From CAVQBL01 sp963710715 (GTDB lineage: Bacteria > Pseudomonadota > Gammaproteobacteria > DSM-16500), in contig CAVQBL010000013.1 in the NCBI GenBank assembly GCA_963710715.1, positions 248,001 through 312,000 on the forward strand: a stretch of DNA of 64,000 nt. The letters run 5' to 3'. The notes under the pieces were generated by a model that was not told where the DNA came from, made no database searches, and was given only the letters and a program-made list of their open reading frames with translations. Within the stretch, counting starts at the first letter, position 1. The number at the start of each line of letters is the position of its first letter. Of the stretch, positions 48,001 to 55,428 are shown in pieces. The translations under genes and the position numbers were made by a program.

Positions 48001-51000
48001 CCGCCGGGCAACTATCCTTTTAAAATTAGTAAGAAAAATGACCCAGAGAAATGTGAGCGCTATCAATTTTCAATTACCGATGGATTCGAAGTTTATAATG
48101 GCGAAGATTTGAATACAAACAAGAAAACAGAAACACCTAAACGGAGTTTTACATATGATCCTTGGAATAATGTGCTTAAAGAAATTAATAGTTTAAAACA
48201 AGAAACAAATTATCAGTATAACGACATGGATCGTTGTATCAAAAAAGAATTGCCTTTAATTCAAGTATTTCCAAATGGTGTTACCCCAGTAACAAGTAAA
48301 CCTGTGACAGAATACTTTCATAATTTACTCGGTTTTCAAATTGCTGAAAAAGATCCGAATGGCTATATCAAAGGATTCATAGTGAATGAAATAGGTGGAC
48401 TATTAAAAAGGATTCTGGGGGATGGAACGCCTTCGAGGTATAGCTCGTTCGATGCGCTTTCACACATGGAATTTCGCTTTGATGCGCGCAAGAATAAATG
48501 GATCTATAACTACAATAAAAACAATCAGCCAACAAGTCTTTTATCACCCGAGGGGAAATTACGCGAACGTGAATACAATGAAAAAACCGGTGTATGCAAA
48601 GAAACCGATGGCAATCGTAATTCCAATTATTACAACCATGATGCTAGAGGTAATATAAAAGAGCACATTCTTCCTGTTATTTATTTTGATGAAAAGCTAA
48701 ATCTCATTCAAAAAATAAGGGTGTCGAGTACGGAGTTCGATCATAACTGTGTGATAACAAAAAAAATAACTCCTGAGGGTGTGCGCACATGGCAATTGGA
48801 TGATTTTGGTCATGCGCAAAAACACGTGGATTTAGGAGGTGCTGTTTTTACCTATGAGCGTAATGGTAAAAATCAGATAAAAAAAGAAACATCAAGTGGA
48901 AATATACATTCTTTTTTTCGAACATTAAAGCTGGTCGTATTTAATCTCAATAAAAGCTTTATATATGATGGTGTGTTTTTTTATATAAAAGATGCATTTA
49001 GTTTTGTTTTTTCACCAAATCCTGAGAAGCATCAGGAATTTAAACATGACGCAAACGGACGGGTGGTAGAGATAAGAGACAATGCATTGGGAAAGATAAA
49101 GGTATATGAATATGACACAGAAGACCGCATAACGGGAGCACGGATTTATGATTTTTCTGGAAATATGATAAGAAATTTTCGCACCACATATAACGCAGCC
49201 GGTTTTGAAATTGAACATGTTGATACCAATGTAACGGTGCAAATGAGATATGATGCGAGTAGTAATCGAACGAGTGTCATTGTCCAAGAAAATAATAGAG
49301 AAATTAGTAAAAAGGAAAATACATTTGATCAAGCTGATCGAGTATTGAAAGAAGGGACTACAGAGTACAGCTATTACGCAAATTTGCGTTACACGGAAAA
49401 GCGTGAAACCAAAGATGGACCGATATCTTCTATCCTAGCTCATGATAAAGACGAATCGCTTACTGCTGTTTCTGGTCTAGAACCTATTGTCCGTGAACTT
49501 GATCGGGGAGGACGATTAAGCAAAGTGCATCAACTTCGGGACGATAAAAAACATTTTATGAAGTATGTTTCTGCTTATGATTCTACTAATCGGGTCATGG
49601 TTCAAACTAGCAGGAAGGAGTATGCGGAGGAATTACCCTCAATTCTAACAGGGCTTGAATATAATGACAGTGTGAGCATGAATGAGCCGAGCGTTCAAAA
49701 AACATTTTATGTAAAAAAAGACATGAAAGATGTCATGACATCATTTTTTGTAAATCGCGAAATCCCTCTGTTATGGGGTACGTTTACACAACGTACTTTA
49801 GAAAAGAAAACAAGCGATAACTGGGCTCTTAGGTTTTACGATGTAAACCAAAATTTGACTGGAGCGCTAGGAACAGTTGATCCCGACAAAAAGAAGCCAG
49901 CAATAATAATTTTTGATACAGCACCGGATGGGCAAGTACTGAGTGAAACCATCATACTGGAGGACACATTGGATGATAATATTTCACTTTTTGCAAAAAG
50001 GATCATGCCTCTCTATACAGCAAGCGGGCAAGTTTTTGGAACGCTGACTAAACAATTGCGACCGACTTTTCATCCTTCTGAGATATCCGAAGCTGAATTT
50101 AATCTTTTACAGGGACACACGACCTCAGAAACGGGTGGCGTGCTTTATGGAATGGCAAAGAAAGTCATGCCTCATGATGGATTATTCAAACGGGTAATGA
50201 AACAACCGCATTTGAACAGACATCCCAGTGCAGAATTTAAATCCGCTAATGTAACACAAGAGGTAGGGGTAAATTACCCGCCGACGGTTCCCACTAAAAT
50301 TACTCCGCAACCAGGCGACAATTGGCAAACATTAGCATCGCGATATGGCATGGGTGGAGATGCAGACAAGATTGAAGGCGCAGCATGGGGAATGCCTTTG
50401 GAACCCGGTTGGGCGATTGAGGTTTCTGAGTTTGAAGCGTGTCATAACAAAGCAGGAGATTATGTAAACTATGCTCAGTTTATAAATAAATTCGTGGGGG
50501 CATTACAGCCGCATATCGTAACTCCACTGCCGCCTAGAGACTCCCCTGGTTTTATGGATATATTAGTAAAAGCCATTGCGGGAGTGGTAGCCATAGCTGT
50601 TGCATCGTTATTACCTCCCAGCATGCCCTTTTTTGTGCCAGCGCTTGTAGCGGGTATGACGGATGCAGGCGTGCAAGCATTGGGTGTAGTGTTAGGATTA
50701 GAAAAGGATATTTCGTGGAGCAATGTGTTCCAATCAGCAGCGACAGCTGGTGCGTTATCAGCGTTTGGAGTATTAGGAAAAGCAGCCGGAAGTGGAGCAA
50801 AAGCAGGAGCAAAAGTAGGTACAGCAGGAGCCCAAGCTGCAGCAGTAGCCACAGAGGCGCCGGCAACTCTAGCGAGCCGATATGCGCTTGCAGCAATAAC
50901 AGCATCCACAGCTAGTCAGGTTACAAATCTGATGACAGGACATGGGTTTAATGCCAAAGAGATTGTGATGGCTGGATTTACGGGTTATGTACAGGCATTG

Positions 51001-52404
51001 ACAGGTATAAAGCTAGGTTCAGCGTTGCAATCAAGTGGTTTATCGCAAGCACAAGCTCGGCTCGTGCTAGGCGGAGTGAATACGGCGTTAGGATCAGCGG
51101 TCACATCTGCTGTTAATGGAGCAGCACCCGATCTTAGAGTGATGGCAGCGCAATATGTAGGAAGCCAAGCAGGGCAAACAGCAGTGGATGTAGCTGCTGA
51201 TCAAATAGATCATTTGACTCATGGCATAAATCAAACATCCAAACCAAGAGATTTAAGTCAAGCAAACCAAAGAGAATCTCAAACTCGCTCATCAGCACGT
51301 AATCAACAAACAGCCAATAGACAGTTAGATAGAAAACTCGAAACAAGAGAAGCTGATGCGCATGGTGGTGACATGAGAAGTCCTTCACGACGTGCAGCGG
51401 ATGAAGCATTTATTAGAGACATGGAAAGTGATCCTTTTGCATATGGAAATTTACCGCGTGCAGCAGGGCTTAATATGAATGACCCCATGCTGAATGGATT
51501 TGCAAATAACCAAAGTTTCGCAGAGGGAGAGCTAAGTATTGCAAGTGCACAAAGACAAGCAAGCAGTACAACATCCTCTGTAGTAAATAACCGATCTTCT
51601 TTCTGGAATACAGCGGGTAAAGCTGCTAATGCAGTAATTGATAGTATTAATACATCAGGAAAATGGTTAGCGAATACACCACCTGTCAGAGCAATCAATG
51701 CAATCAATCCGATATTACTTGGTGCAGAAGCTCTTAATAATGCAATTGGATCGTTTAGGAATGGGGACATTGCAAAAGGAGCAGGTTATACAGCGTTAGC
51801 GGGAGCCTCTGTTTTACCGGTCGAAGGGGTGATATCAGAAGGGGGCCAGGTTATCAAATATTTAGGAGAAAAAATTAGCTCAGCGGGGTCGTACATAACA
51901 GGGAGCGCTGGAGGTTTTGGGAAAGGTTTGGCGTCGCAGGCGGGGGTTTTTGGGGCAGAGAAAGCTCCATTATTCAAGACAGGTGGTTTATCTGCAGAAA
52001 AAGCTAATGTTCCATTTATGGTTGAAGGGAAAAAACTACCTTATGCAGCCAATACTCGCGCCCGTATTATTCAATTAGAAAATGAGCGTATATTTGTTCG
52101 TGTTCACGGTGAAGGAAATCAAGCACGACCATGGATGATGCGTCGAGAAGAAGTGCAAGGGTTAACGCCTCAACAGATACAAGACAAATTCGCACTTCCA
52201 GAGTTACCTACCTACATTTCTGAAGTTCATGCGCCAAGTGGATCCTATTTGCAGGTTGGTGCAGCGGCATCCCAAGTTGGTTGGGGTACTGGTGGTGGTA
52301 TTCAATATCAATTTTTACAGCGTGTTGATGAAGGTTGGTTTGCAAATAAACAATTATTGGAAAATTATCTCTATCAAACTCCGACCGTGAGGGCACTTCC
52401 ATGA
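39052..52404 (+). CDS. Giant YD-repeat (Rhs-like) polymorphic toxin
   Basis: 4450 residues in one intact frame. YD/Rhs repeats run from ~residue 130 to ~3480 (e.g. YYDEEKRPVLTLDAMGGVVE, YDKAGRIDKVMDPLGNEDVY), interrupted at ~2580-3020 by a beta-sandwich-like region without YD motifs. A LysM-like segment is at ~3752-3794 (PGDNWQTLASRYGMGG), a hydrophobic Gly/Ala-rich pretoxin region at ~3838-3985, the 128-residue segment shared with the orphan cassettes at ~3983-4110, and a variable toxin end at ~4300-4450 (VHGEGNQARPWMMRREEVQG, LTPQQIQDKFALPELPTYIS). The latter pattern recurs at the ends of other polymorphic toxins, as I recall, but its activity is unknown to me. No signal peptide, PAAR domain or Rhs self-cleavage motif was seen. 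The stop overlaps its immunity gene (ATGA). Confidence 0.9.
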   Translation: MTNNPVGIIAGKGLGVSHSSLNQIGPVNTVNGWGPADIKVFVNIATSNLFIKDNPLRVVDHNGPQEIGFVYNSNVASTRDTWRLNIAQLKTPISPEAKQITLIEEDGHETIYTVDPHTATRYWGTTVSAGTPWMEYQKPLWKVYYPDTGIIKYFDPQGKLIKKQDAQGNITTYEHANNLIKIIYPSQDTYLITQSGNEVKIQQQVANTLVLLKSYEMDKLGRIKKSVIHKEKSNETYTVCYQYEADDAISDPKARFIHKITQTESTGSDNKKDCRDLYFNWDLSNCHLLSVRAASGIANFTEFKNITAEKVTVLDGKDIPCEIKVNDGCIVEVARQPSKQFTKEFKKSDSFVRTQYAYQVNKKLKSITHPGGGIESWDYYDTASKENGMPVGLGMLKSYTNAAGEKSSHYYDGYTLPKLSSIAKESLLKRESLVSRFVYWNVASNSNEDYRSFLQYKIDPCGNVTGYSPLSNAQLVPKFKRQYAANRYKKENLRYDNFCPQVENVNEWAAKQNKQNVTLAQFDYDNLLQPLITQRFSSVDDKGVGEKKGASYNYHEHDHFGNLSRETIRQKEDEKIYPVTEYKHDILNRLHETEDAYAQTTGEEYRDSKNQHITTHPNGQQIVLTFAANGGLLAKAVVAKEKERITSYRLDEMGLPAVTIYPDKTQAVTAYDSQQRLIAEVSPTGRAIEYYYNDISRYKQTIQYAKLADISYLSKYPDAAIIIDAIENLSKPEEGRVSYAFFDKAGRTKYQVDAAGYIKEFLRDEYGRPAGEIAYHQPIDESLLKKLKNGNDIELKVDFNEDRVQQVFYNPAGKKIAERDPAGYIIEYKRDTAGRIIEKICYATPSNENEFNRNAIDIPKVDILPGQDAHTYYFYNARDQVTKEVDAKGYVTEYEYYPNSKIKTSTRYANKINEAWLQEINKLAPTAKDMPKTSDEDLKTEYDYDLLEREIASSDSFGRHTTTQYDEMDRVIFKNTRDVRSEKSLKDEKEPDADKTRTTLRYYDGFGDLVAEANAYTAPVIAPKLAAIDQNAQLTREQKRTAKADVWKNAVCIHHEYNDLGLRIKTIDSLGRTTFFYYDEEKRPVLTLDAMGGVVEQDYSNLSDLLFHRVYATRLDTKSSDFKNITENTNGSINKAIKEIIKKLRNDEKDALTKFENHDKRGFAQTKIDPEGNTYTYKRNAFGEVSEEKIPVADKKPSLTITHKYNTRGQETETKRETAGLEAIVTTAEYKNMYGKITKETNAVKVDADYQYDTLGNLTEKKIKDYKHNYTTDAFGRPETETNSLGQTTEHQYNQKDRTHTIITPEEKAKEKTKLTITSNIFGEKVKVANAKQSEEWKHAPDGQVTHQIDRPSALEERITQSNYNTEGKCEWQLNPNEIKTSFIRNKVDQLIERIDDDGKKDDPTKLRLSTTYEPNVFGKNERVIEPSPEQGNATVTTAHEFDRNGNAKKTTIENVDNKGLNLITQNDHNAQGEKIQVTCGDSNKLNQWRKSTQVDGFNRVVGNTIDPEASKKLNNELKHINETKDEVIPLNIQTQQTLDDVGRVVVNTDPKGNCSYTFYNNCGYERFKISPQGGVTESIYNDENQVIAEKSYTKPIDMKGVNEKTSLSDLAEKIKPDSLTDTVLKHFYDKNGRKRFTVSVGDPDEKTGQCGVVKEWQWNEASQEMKTIEYATKIDIDQKLDTKILEKQMTELHNDNDDRINYCIRDNAGQPRFLIDAMGVITEQQFSKTGKIIATITYDHFFDHAAEIAKSTVDDMVTFVQPYRENARVNYNIYDSLDRIQFQINGENAVTYNERNFQNKLTKMARFSDKVPPQKDYESLVKLLKTWPAKIDKEKDRVIEIKYDKAGRIDKVMDPLGNEDVYQHDALDNQLSQTDRNEKEWKREYDRANRLIFEIDPERLITEVSMQSNGKLGSGESKTPVRKKIDYDKASNIEKITHAINTSSKREVEYKFNAHNQLNQSLLKDAHVDDQSKDSSFDPKKRPDKDSQTLTTQVIYDGRGFKLAKKNHGESWFFYVRNTSGQLRYKLRPLTKNADGTVTYQVTEFDRDAFGKIAKKTIYANVLELDPKKFNQEGVSSQFMRDAAQKLVDKVNDRHTFYTRNRQGKITSVIKDPVYYFYDETDYGSREPEARYDYNPFGERVSQKVKLGKDKFAHNMWWRDRAGHVVAECNAVKAVKRYTLNTFGEEEKRCEYANYLESTPEYKKSVSGLDKLIQDELIEKHKNEKKRDRTFKTTYNLLGKKATETQIGVTRYKLVPDKINPLSSYMMYKVEALPERDLTRTFNYGKTGLPESITLEDGKSQLLFFYDACGTKTAEVGIAFQAEDIETKNPPRVFRALTTFGIDAHHQAVATTRYKNGAVVDEKNQLQPAKPDINDQTSLTLLDNRGLATLKQDPMGYLTGFTYTPTRQVAREWWNLRNWMVVKDEKGIDVPIPKTDIDEKRSEYNCDKKLKRTEIRRNNNKNFEQATDYKRNAFSEVTGEGKGNGSFYIYHENDLQGNTWNSNHDGIQTVTLRNLAGHPTLQIQSTTIDQIKDKKYSELETLIKSQDEAIAKTFSIHDAAGRLKDKISPACAPSFDNGTYWPLQMQFKNNSIIWPKILDQNVRAPSISLRSAGQEGDWKEYKIGESNDKDNNLVNAAQLPGDNYQYRIFYYPPGKENDEKSKIYHSTGFIQCDTGIPGGKNSVVRVEKDSQGYLNRLALLGETTNVAKINLLNENKEKVLGSPFDVTINSSGQSTVDLSQVPSGRYTLQPVLSDGKETLESAPFTLNTAIEAKNFHAQKISCHDVKLQIEDKKGCLTWQVSDEFKHSPVKLKCEYISDTGEKQTQDNIIIEPEDYEVVESKDPLWNIKFDFPIKQMTSISLDVQSGETKEWLPLYKNEIPMPQLVATSHPAPKHPDLEMVEHSFIPHPKSQAGFLLAHSEQAVDDSKILDFAPSATLYLKGRLLSDDEKIEILDVSLGLIPEWKALSVTKLSNGMVVDVTGFPPGNYPFKISKKNDPEKCERYQFSITDGFEVYNGEDLNTNKKTETPKRSFTYDPWNNVLKEINSLKQETNYQYNDMDRCIKKELPLIQVFPNGVTPVTSKPVTEYFHNLLGFQIAEKDPNGYIKGFIVNEIGGLLKRILGDGTPSRYSSFDALSHMEFRFDARKNKWIYNYNKNNQPTSLLSPEGKLREREYNEKTGVCKETDGNRNSNYYNHDARGNIKEHILPVIYFDEKLNLIQKIRVSSTEFDHNCVITKKITPEGVRTWQLDDFGHAQKHVDLGGAVFTYERNGKNQIKKETSSGNIHSFFRTLKLVVFNLNKSFIYDGVFFYIKDAFSFVFSPNPEKHQEFKHDANGRVVEIRDNALGKIKVYEYDTEDRITGARIYDFSGNMIRNFRTTYNAAGFEIEHVDTNVTVQMRYDASSNRTSVIVQENNREISKKENTFDQADRVLKEGTTEYSYYANLRYTEKRETKDGPISSILAHDKDESLTAVSGLEPIVRELDRGGRLSKVHQLRDDKKHFMKYVSAYDSTNRVMVQTSRKEYAEELPSILTGLEYNDSVSMNEPSVQKTFYVKKDMKDVMTSFFVNREIPLLWGTFTQRTLEKKTSDNWALRFYDVNQNLTGALGTVDPDKKKPAIIIFDTAPDGQVLSETIILEDTLDDNISLFAKRIMPLYTASGQVFGTLTKQLRPTFHPSEISEAEFNLLQGHTTSETGGVLYGMAKKVMPHDGLFKRVMKQPHLNRHPSAEFKSANVTQEVGVNYPPTVPTKITPQPGDNWQTLASRYGMGGDADKIEGAAWGMPLEPGWAIEVSEFEACHNKAGDYVNYAQFINKFVGALQPHIVTPLPPRDSPGFMDILVKAIAGVVAIAVASLLPPSMPFFVPALVAGMTDAGVQALGVVLGLEKDISWSNVFQSAATAGALSAFGVLGKAAGSGAKAGAKVGTAGAQAAAVATEAPATLASRYALAAITASTASQVTNLMTGHGFNAKEIVMAGFTGYVQALTGIKLGSALQSSGLSQAQARLVLGGVNTALGSAVTSAVNGAAPDLRVMAAQYVGSQAGQTAVDVAADQIDHLTHGINQTSKPRDLSQANQRESQTRSSARNQQTANRQLDRKLETREADAHGGDMRSPSRRAADEAFIRDMESDPFAYGNLPRAAGLNMNDPMLNGFANNQSFAEGELSIASAQRQASSTTSSVVNNRSSFWNTAGKAANAVIDSINTSGKWLANTPPVRAINAINPILLGAEALNNAIGSFRNGDIAKGAGYTALAGASVLPVEGVISEGGQVIKYLGEKISSAGSYITGSAGGFGKGLASQAGVFGAEKAPLFKTGGLSAEKANVPFMVEGKKLPYAANTRARIIQLENERIFVRVHGEGNQARPWMMRREEVQGLTPQQIQDKFALPELPTYISEVHAPSGSYLQVGAAASQVGWGTGGGIQYQFLQRVDEGWFANKQLLENYLYQTPTVRALP
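50998..51381 (+). repeat. Shared 384-bp pretoxin segment, copy 1 (inside giant gene)
   Basis: Near-identical to 54102-54485 and 57652-58035; I count only two or three base differences in each comparison. It encodes LTGIKLGSALQSSGLSQAQA through ADAHGGDMRS. Downstream of it the three copies lead to different toxin ends. Confidence 0.95.
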
Positions 52405-52763
52405 ATAATAAGCAAATTACAAATTTTAAGAATGATGGAAAACGCATTGCTATTTCTACACTTGATTCTGTAAATCATGTTCAATTTTCTTTTGAGATTA
52501 AGCAAGTAGAAAATTTTGGTGATTTGCTAGTGGTAAGACTTAAGGTACCAGTAGGTATTACCTATAATGAAAATGTATTTGGTGTATCATACGATGGGAG
52601 AATTTTATGGCAGATTGAAAAATTAAAATATATTTACAAAGATAGTCCATTTACTGGGATGGTGCGTGAGGGGGATTATATAAAATTATGCAATTGGGAT
52701 GGAACAGATTTAATTGTTGATCCTAATACAGGAAAAATAATTAGCAAAGGATATAGCAAATGA
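52401..52763 (+). CDS. Immunity protein for the giant toxin (Imm-1)
   Basis: 120 residues, no signal peptide, beta-rich (FSFEIKQVENFGDLLVVRLK, VFGVSYDGRILWQIEKLKYI, NWDGTDLIVDPNTGKIISKG). Its ATG overlaps the toxin stop, the usual toxin-immunity layout. A close paralogue stands at 56931-57290. I do not recognise a named family; the role is inferred from position and pairing. Confidence 0.8.
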   Translation: MNNKQITNFKNDGKRIAISTLDSVNHVQFSFEIKQVENFGDLLVVRLKVPVGITYNENVFGVSYDGRILWQIEKLKYIYKDSPFTGMVREGDYIKLCNWDGTDLIVDPNTGKIISKGYSK

Positions 52764-52826
52764 AGTAGAAAGTGTAAGAGTAAAGTGTTCGTTTGTCCGC
52801 TAGTGCGATGATTATGTGCTAATAAG

Positions 52827-53074
52827 GTAACACTGGAAATGACACCTGGTGGTAGGTATTTAAGCTCTCTGAATCTATCAAGCTATACTACCATGGGAAA
52901 GATTGTCAGTGGGATTTGCTCAGGGAGCATCATGTAGAGTCTCCGCTTTTGTTGATGCTTCACGTTCGATAAGTGTATTTAATCGAATTGAATATCCAAT
53001 ATTGCGTGAAAATCCAAATGTTGTAGAAATTATATTATCGCCCGAATATCAAAATGCCTATAGGTTCAGCAAGT
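52827..53074 (+). pseudogene. Truncated, frameshifted ADP-ribosyl-cyclase-like toxin end
   Basis: Starts in mid-domain as VTLEMTPGGRYLSSLNL, matching the TLEMTSGGRWLEKMDLY region of the cassette at 57652-59052. One frameshift near 52880 moves to a frame reading PWERLSVGFAQGASCRVSAF, then VFNRIEYPILRENPNVVEII and a stop at 53072-53074. The second part matches the W-x3-S, A-S-G-x-V and catalytic-Glu regions of ADP-ribosyl cyclases. The N-terminal part of the domain and any start are lost. An intact immunity gene of the matching type follows. Confidence 0.7.
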
Positions 53075-53086
53075 AGAGGTTGAAAA

Positions 53087-53341
53087 ATGTTAAAGAAAAT
53101 TAATGAAGGTAGAGTTGAAAGCGACAGTGGATTCTTTATTCATATTACCGGATTAGAATGTTTGAAGTATGAGGATAAGAGGCATTCAATCCAGCTTGAA
53201 TGGAATTATGATCCTAAAACTAATAAAACTTATATTTATGTTTCTGATGTTAAAAATTTAAATGACATTGAAAAAATTAAAATAATGAATAATATTAAGG
53301 ATGCTGTCAAACTTTTAGATGGGAATTTTGAAGTTGTTTAA
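53087..53341 (+). CDS. Orphan immunity protein (same family as 59069-59353)
   Basis: 84 residues, no signal peptide; AGAGG ribosome site. It starts LKKINEGRVESDSGFFIHIT and aligns with the start of the protein at 59069 (LNKQGVKSSKGFVVQSVARF), including the following KYEDKRHSIQLEW / EYREGGKCISIDVE. Both stand directly behind ADP-ribosyl-cyclase-like toxin sequence. It was kept intact although its toxin is broken, as expected for retained protection against kin. Confidence 0.7.
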   Translation: MLKKINEGRVESDSGFFIHITGLECLKYEDKRHSIQLEWNYDPKTNKTYIYVSDVKNLNDIEKIKIMNNIKDAVKLLDGNFEVV

Positions 53342-53344
53342 AAA

Positions 53345-53440
53345 AAATGGGGTCACGTCTCATCATTTAACAAGTTATCCTTTTAATCGTTAATCGGTTA
53401 AGTTGCTTTGTGATGAGACGTGACCTCATCATTTCCTGGT
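53345..53440. repeat. Cassette-junction palindrome P1, copy 1
   Basis: GGGGTCACGTCTCATCA ... TGATGAGACGTGACCTC with a second inner palindrome (TTAATCGTTAATCGGTTAA). Copies at 55955-56028 (split by the IS, continuing at 56846) and 59366-59452. Each lies just behind an immunity gene. Confidence 0.85.
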
Positions 53441-53578
53441 TTAAGCCGCATACATTTTTATCATAACCCTATGACGGGTGATGTTTATTATGGTGTCGAT
53501 TTTAAAGCGGTATTTGATCATCAAGGAAACTGGAGTTTAGAGCCAGCTAGAAAGTTTACTATGAATCCAGGTTCTTAA
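53437..53578 (+). pseudogene. Toxin C-terminal remnant
   Basis: An open frame without a start reads PGLSRIHFYHNPMTGDVYYG then VDFKAVFDHQGNWSLEPARK and ends with a stop at 53576-53578. It begins where palindrome P1 ends and is followed 12 nt later by an immunity gene, so it is the last ~45 codons of a lost toxin. A near-identical copy lies at ~59453-59595. Confidence 0.65.
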
Positions 53579-53590
53579 AAGGAAATTATT

Positions 53591-53959
53591 ATGAAAGTTA
53601 AATGTAAGCAAATAATCAATGAGCATACACAACAACAACAAAATACAAGCCCATGGTTAACAATTGGTAAGGAATATATTGTATTGGCTGTTGAGATTTA
53701 TCCAACCAAAAATCTATATTTATTAGTTGACGATAGCAGCAATCAAGCACCTCATTTACACGATGCTAAGCAGTTTGTAATATTATCGCATCAGATTCCT
53801 AGTAATTGGACTATTAATTCCGGTGATTTAGAAGTTATGACAATTGGACCGAAGGGTTGGCAAGAACCAACTTTTTGGGAAGATTGCTTCAATGGAGATG
53901 CAAAAGCCTTAGAAATCTATAAACAAGAAACTAGAATTATTTATGAAGAAGAGACTTAA
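53591..53959 (+). CDS. Orphan immunity-like protein (intact copy)
   Basis: 122 residues, acidic, no signal peptide: KVKCKQIINEHTQQQQNTSP, WLTIGKEYIVLAVEIYPTKN, DDSSNQAPHLHDAKQFVILS. AAAGGAAATT ribosome site. It follows a toxin tail directly; the immunity role is inferred from this. A second copy at 59610 has lost 193 bp. Confidence 0.7.
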   Translation: MKVKCKQIINEHTQQQQNTSPWLTIGKEYIVLAVEIYPTKNLYLLVDDSSNQAPHLHDAKQFVILSHQIPSNWTINSGDLEVMTIGPKGWQEPTFWEDCFNGDAKALEIYKQETRIIYEEET

Positions 53960-53992
53960 GATTTAAATGTAGGAGGTATATCATCTTCCAAA

Positions 53993-54101
53993 GGGAACCG
54001 GGTCAGGTATCAAAATGATATAGGTTATATTCTAACAAACAGATCAATTATCAAATAATTAATTAACCTCTATCAATTTGATATTTGACCCAATTCTGTC
54101 C
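53993..54101. repeat. Cassette-junction palindrome P2, copy 1
   Basis: A 109-bp imperfect inverted repeat: GGGTCAGGTATCAAAATGATA near the left end pairs with the reverse complement of TATCAATTTGATATTTGACCC near the right end. It ends exactly where homology to the giant gene begins (TTGACAGG at 54102). Identical copy at 57543-57651. Confidence 0.85.
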
Positions 54102-55428
54102 TTGACAGGTATAAAGCTAGGTTCAGCGTTGCAATCAAGTGGTTTATCGCAAGCGCAAGCTCGGCTCGTGCTAGGCGGAGTGAATACGGCGTTAGGATCA
54201 GCGGTCACATCTGCTGTTAATGGAGCAGCACCCGATCTTAGAGTGATGGCAGCGCAATATGTAGGAAGCCAAGCAGGGCAAACAGCAGTGGATGTAGCTG
54301 CTGATCAAATAGATCATTTGACTCATGACATAAATCAAACATCCAAACCAAGAGATTTAAGTCAAGCAAACCAAAGAGAATCTCAAACTCGCTCATCAGC
54401 ACGTAATCAACAAACAGCCAATAGACAGTTAGATAGAAAACTCGAAACAAGAGAAGCTGATGCGCATGATGGTGACATGAGAAGTCAAGCGAGGCGGACT
54501 GCAGATAGAGAGTTTATCCATCAAATGGAGGAGCCAATTAAAATACCTGATGTAAATGTTAATTTGAATGTTCCTAGAAGATATGTGGGTGATTTAATGC
54601 GAGGAGAGACGCTCATGGAGCCAAGTAGCGTATCTTCTGTGGCAAATAATCGATCTTCATTTTGGAATGCAGCAGGTAAAGCTGCTTGGAATACAGCGGG
54701 TAAGGCTGCAAATGCATTAATTGATAGTATTAATACTTCAGGTGATTGGTGGGCGAATACGTGGTTTGTCAAATCGCTCAATTCAATAAATCCGACATTA
54801 TTTGCTAATGAGGCTCTTAATAAAGCGATGGCATCATTTGGAAATGGAAATATTTTAGGAGGATTGGGAAATACAACACTATCAGCTGCAGCAATTTTAC
54901 CGTGGGAAGGGCCTATCGCAGCAGGAATAGCAAAATATGGAAAAAATTTGGCGGAAGAGCTTGGTGTAGTTGGTTCAAAATTAGCTGGAAATTTTAGTAG
55001 TTACGGAAAAGGTTTGGCATCGCAGTTTGGCTTTTTTGGTGGGGGTAAAACTGTTTATCATTCTGTTGTAAACGCTAAAGCTGGAAATAGTGTGCTGGAT
55101 GGAATCGATCCTATCTTTTTCAAGCCTAATCGTAGATTTGGCCCAGGATTTTATCTTTCAGAAATTCCTGAAACGACGCTTGCCGAGCTTAAATATCACA
55201 GTTCGGTTGGAACAAATACCATCCGATATACTTTTAATCAAAAGACAGCAAATATTCTCGATTTAACTAAGCCTAAAATTGCAAAAGAATGGGGTTATAT
55301 GGGTGGAAATGATTATTCTATTCCACAAGCGATAGCCTCTAGGGCTCAAGAGGCAGGGTATAGGGTATAATGTAATACGTTACCCTTCAGAAAGAGGAAG
55401 AAATGAAGTTAAATTATTTTTATTTTGA
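54078..55428 (+). pseudogene. Orphan toxin cassette: pretoxin segment plus ADP-ribosyltransferase/RES-like end, frameshifted
   Basis: The frame opens with a TTG in palindrome P2 and no ribosome site, so it looks like a silent donor. After the shared segment comes a cassette-specific linker, then a toxin end from ~55041: VYHSVVNAKAGNSVLDGIDP, RFGPGFYLSEIPETTLAELK, IRYTFNQKTANILDLTKPKI, AKEWGYMGGNDYSIPQAIAS. RFGPGFYLS, TLAE and a final YPSERG-x-N resemble NAD-using ADP-ribosyltransferase/RES toxins; the family call is moderate. At 55356-55369 GGGTATA is duplicated in tandem, creating a stop at 55368-55370. With one copy removed the frame continues NVIRYPSERGRNEVKLFLF to 55426-55428, overlapping the immunity gene by 26 nt. 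Confidence 0.75.
54102..54485 (+). repeat. Shared 384-bp pretoxin segment, copy 2
   Basis: See copy 1. Identity with copy 3 runs on to 54668 (58218), giving a 676-bp repeat with palindrome P2 (53993-54668 against 57543-58218). Confidence 0.95.

Noticed and set aside
50475..50909. Two overlapping minus-strand frames (144 and 117 codons) opposite the pretoxin region
   Set aside because: They are shadows of the Gly/Ala-rich coding strand of the giant gene; low-complexity composition and no ribosome site.
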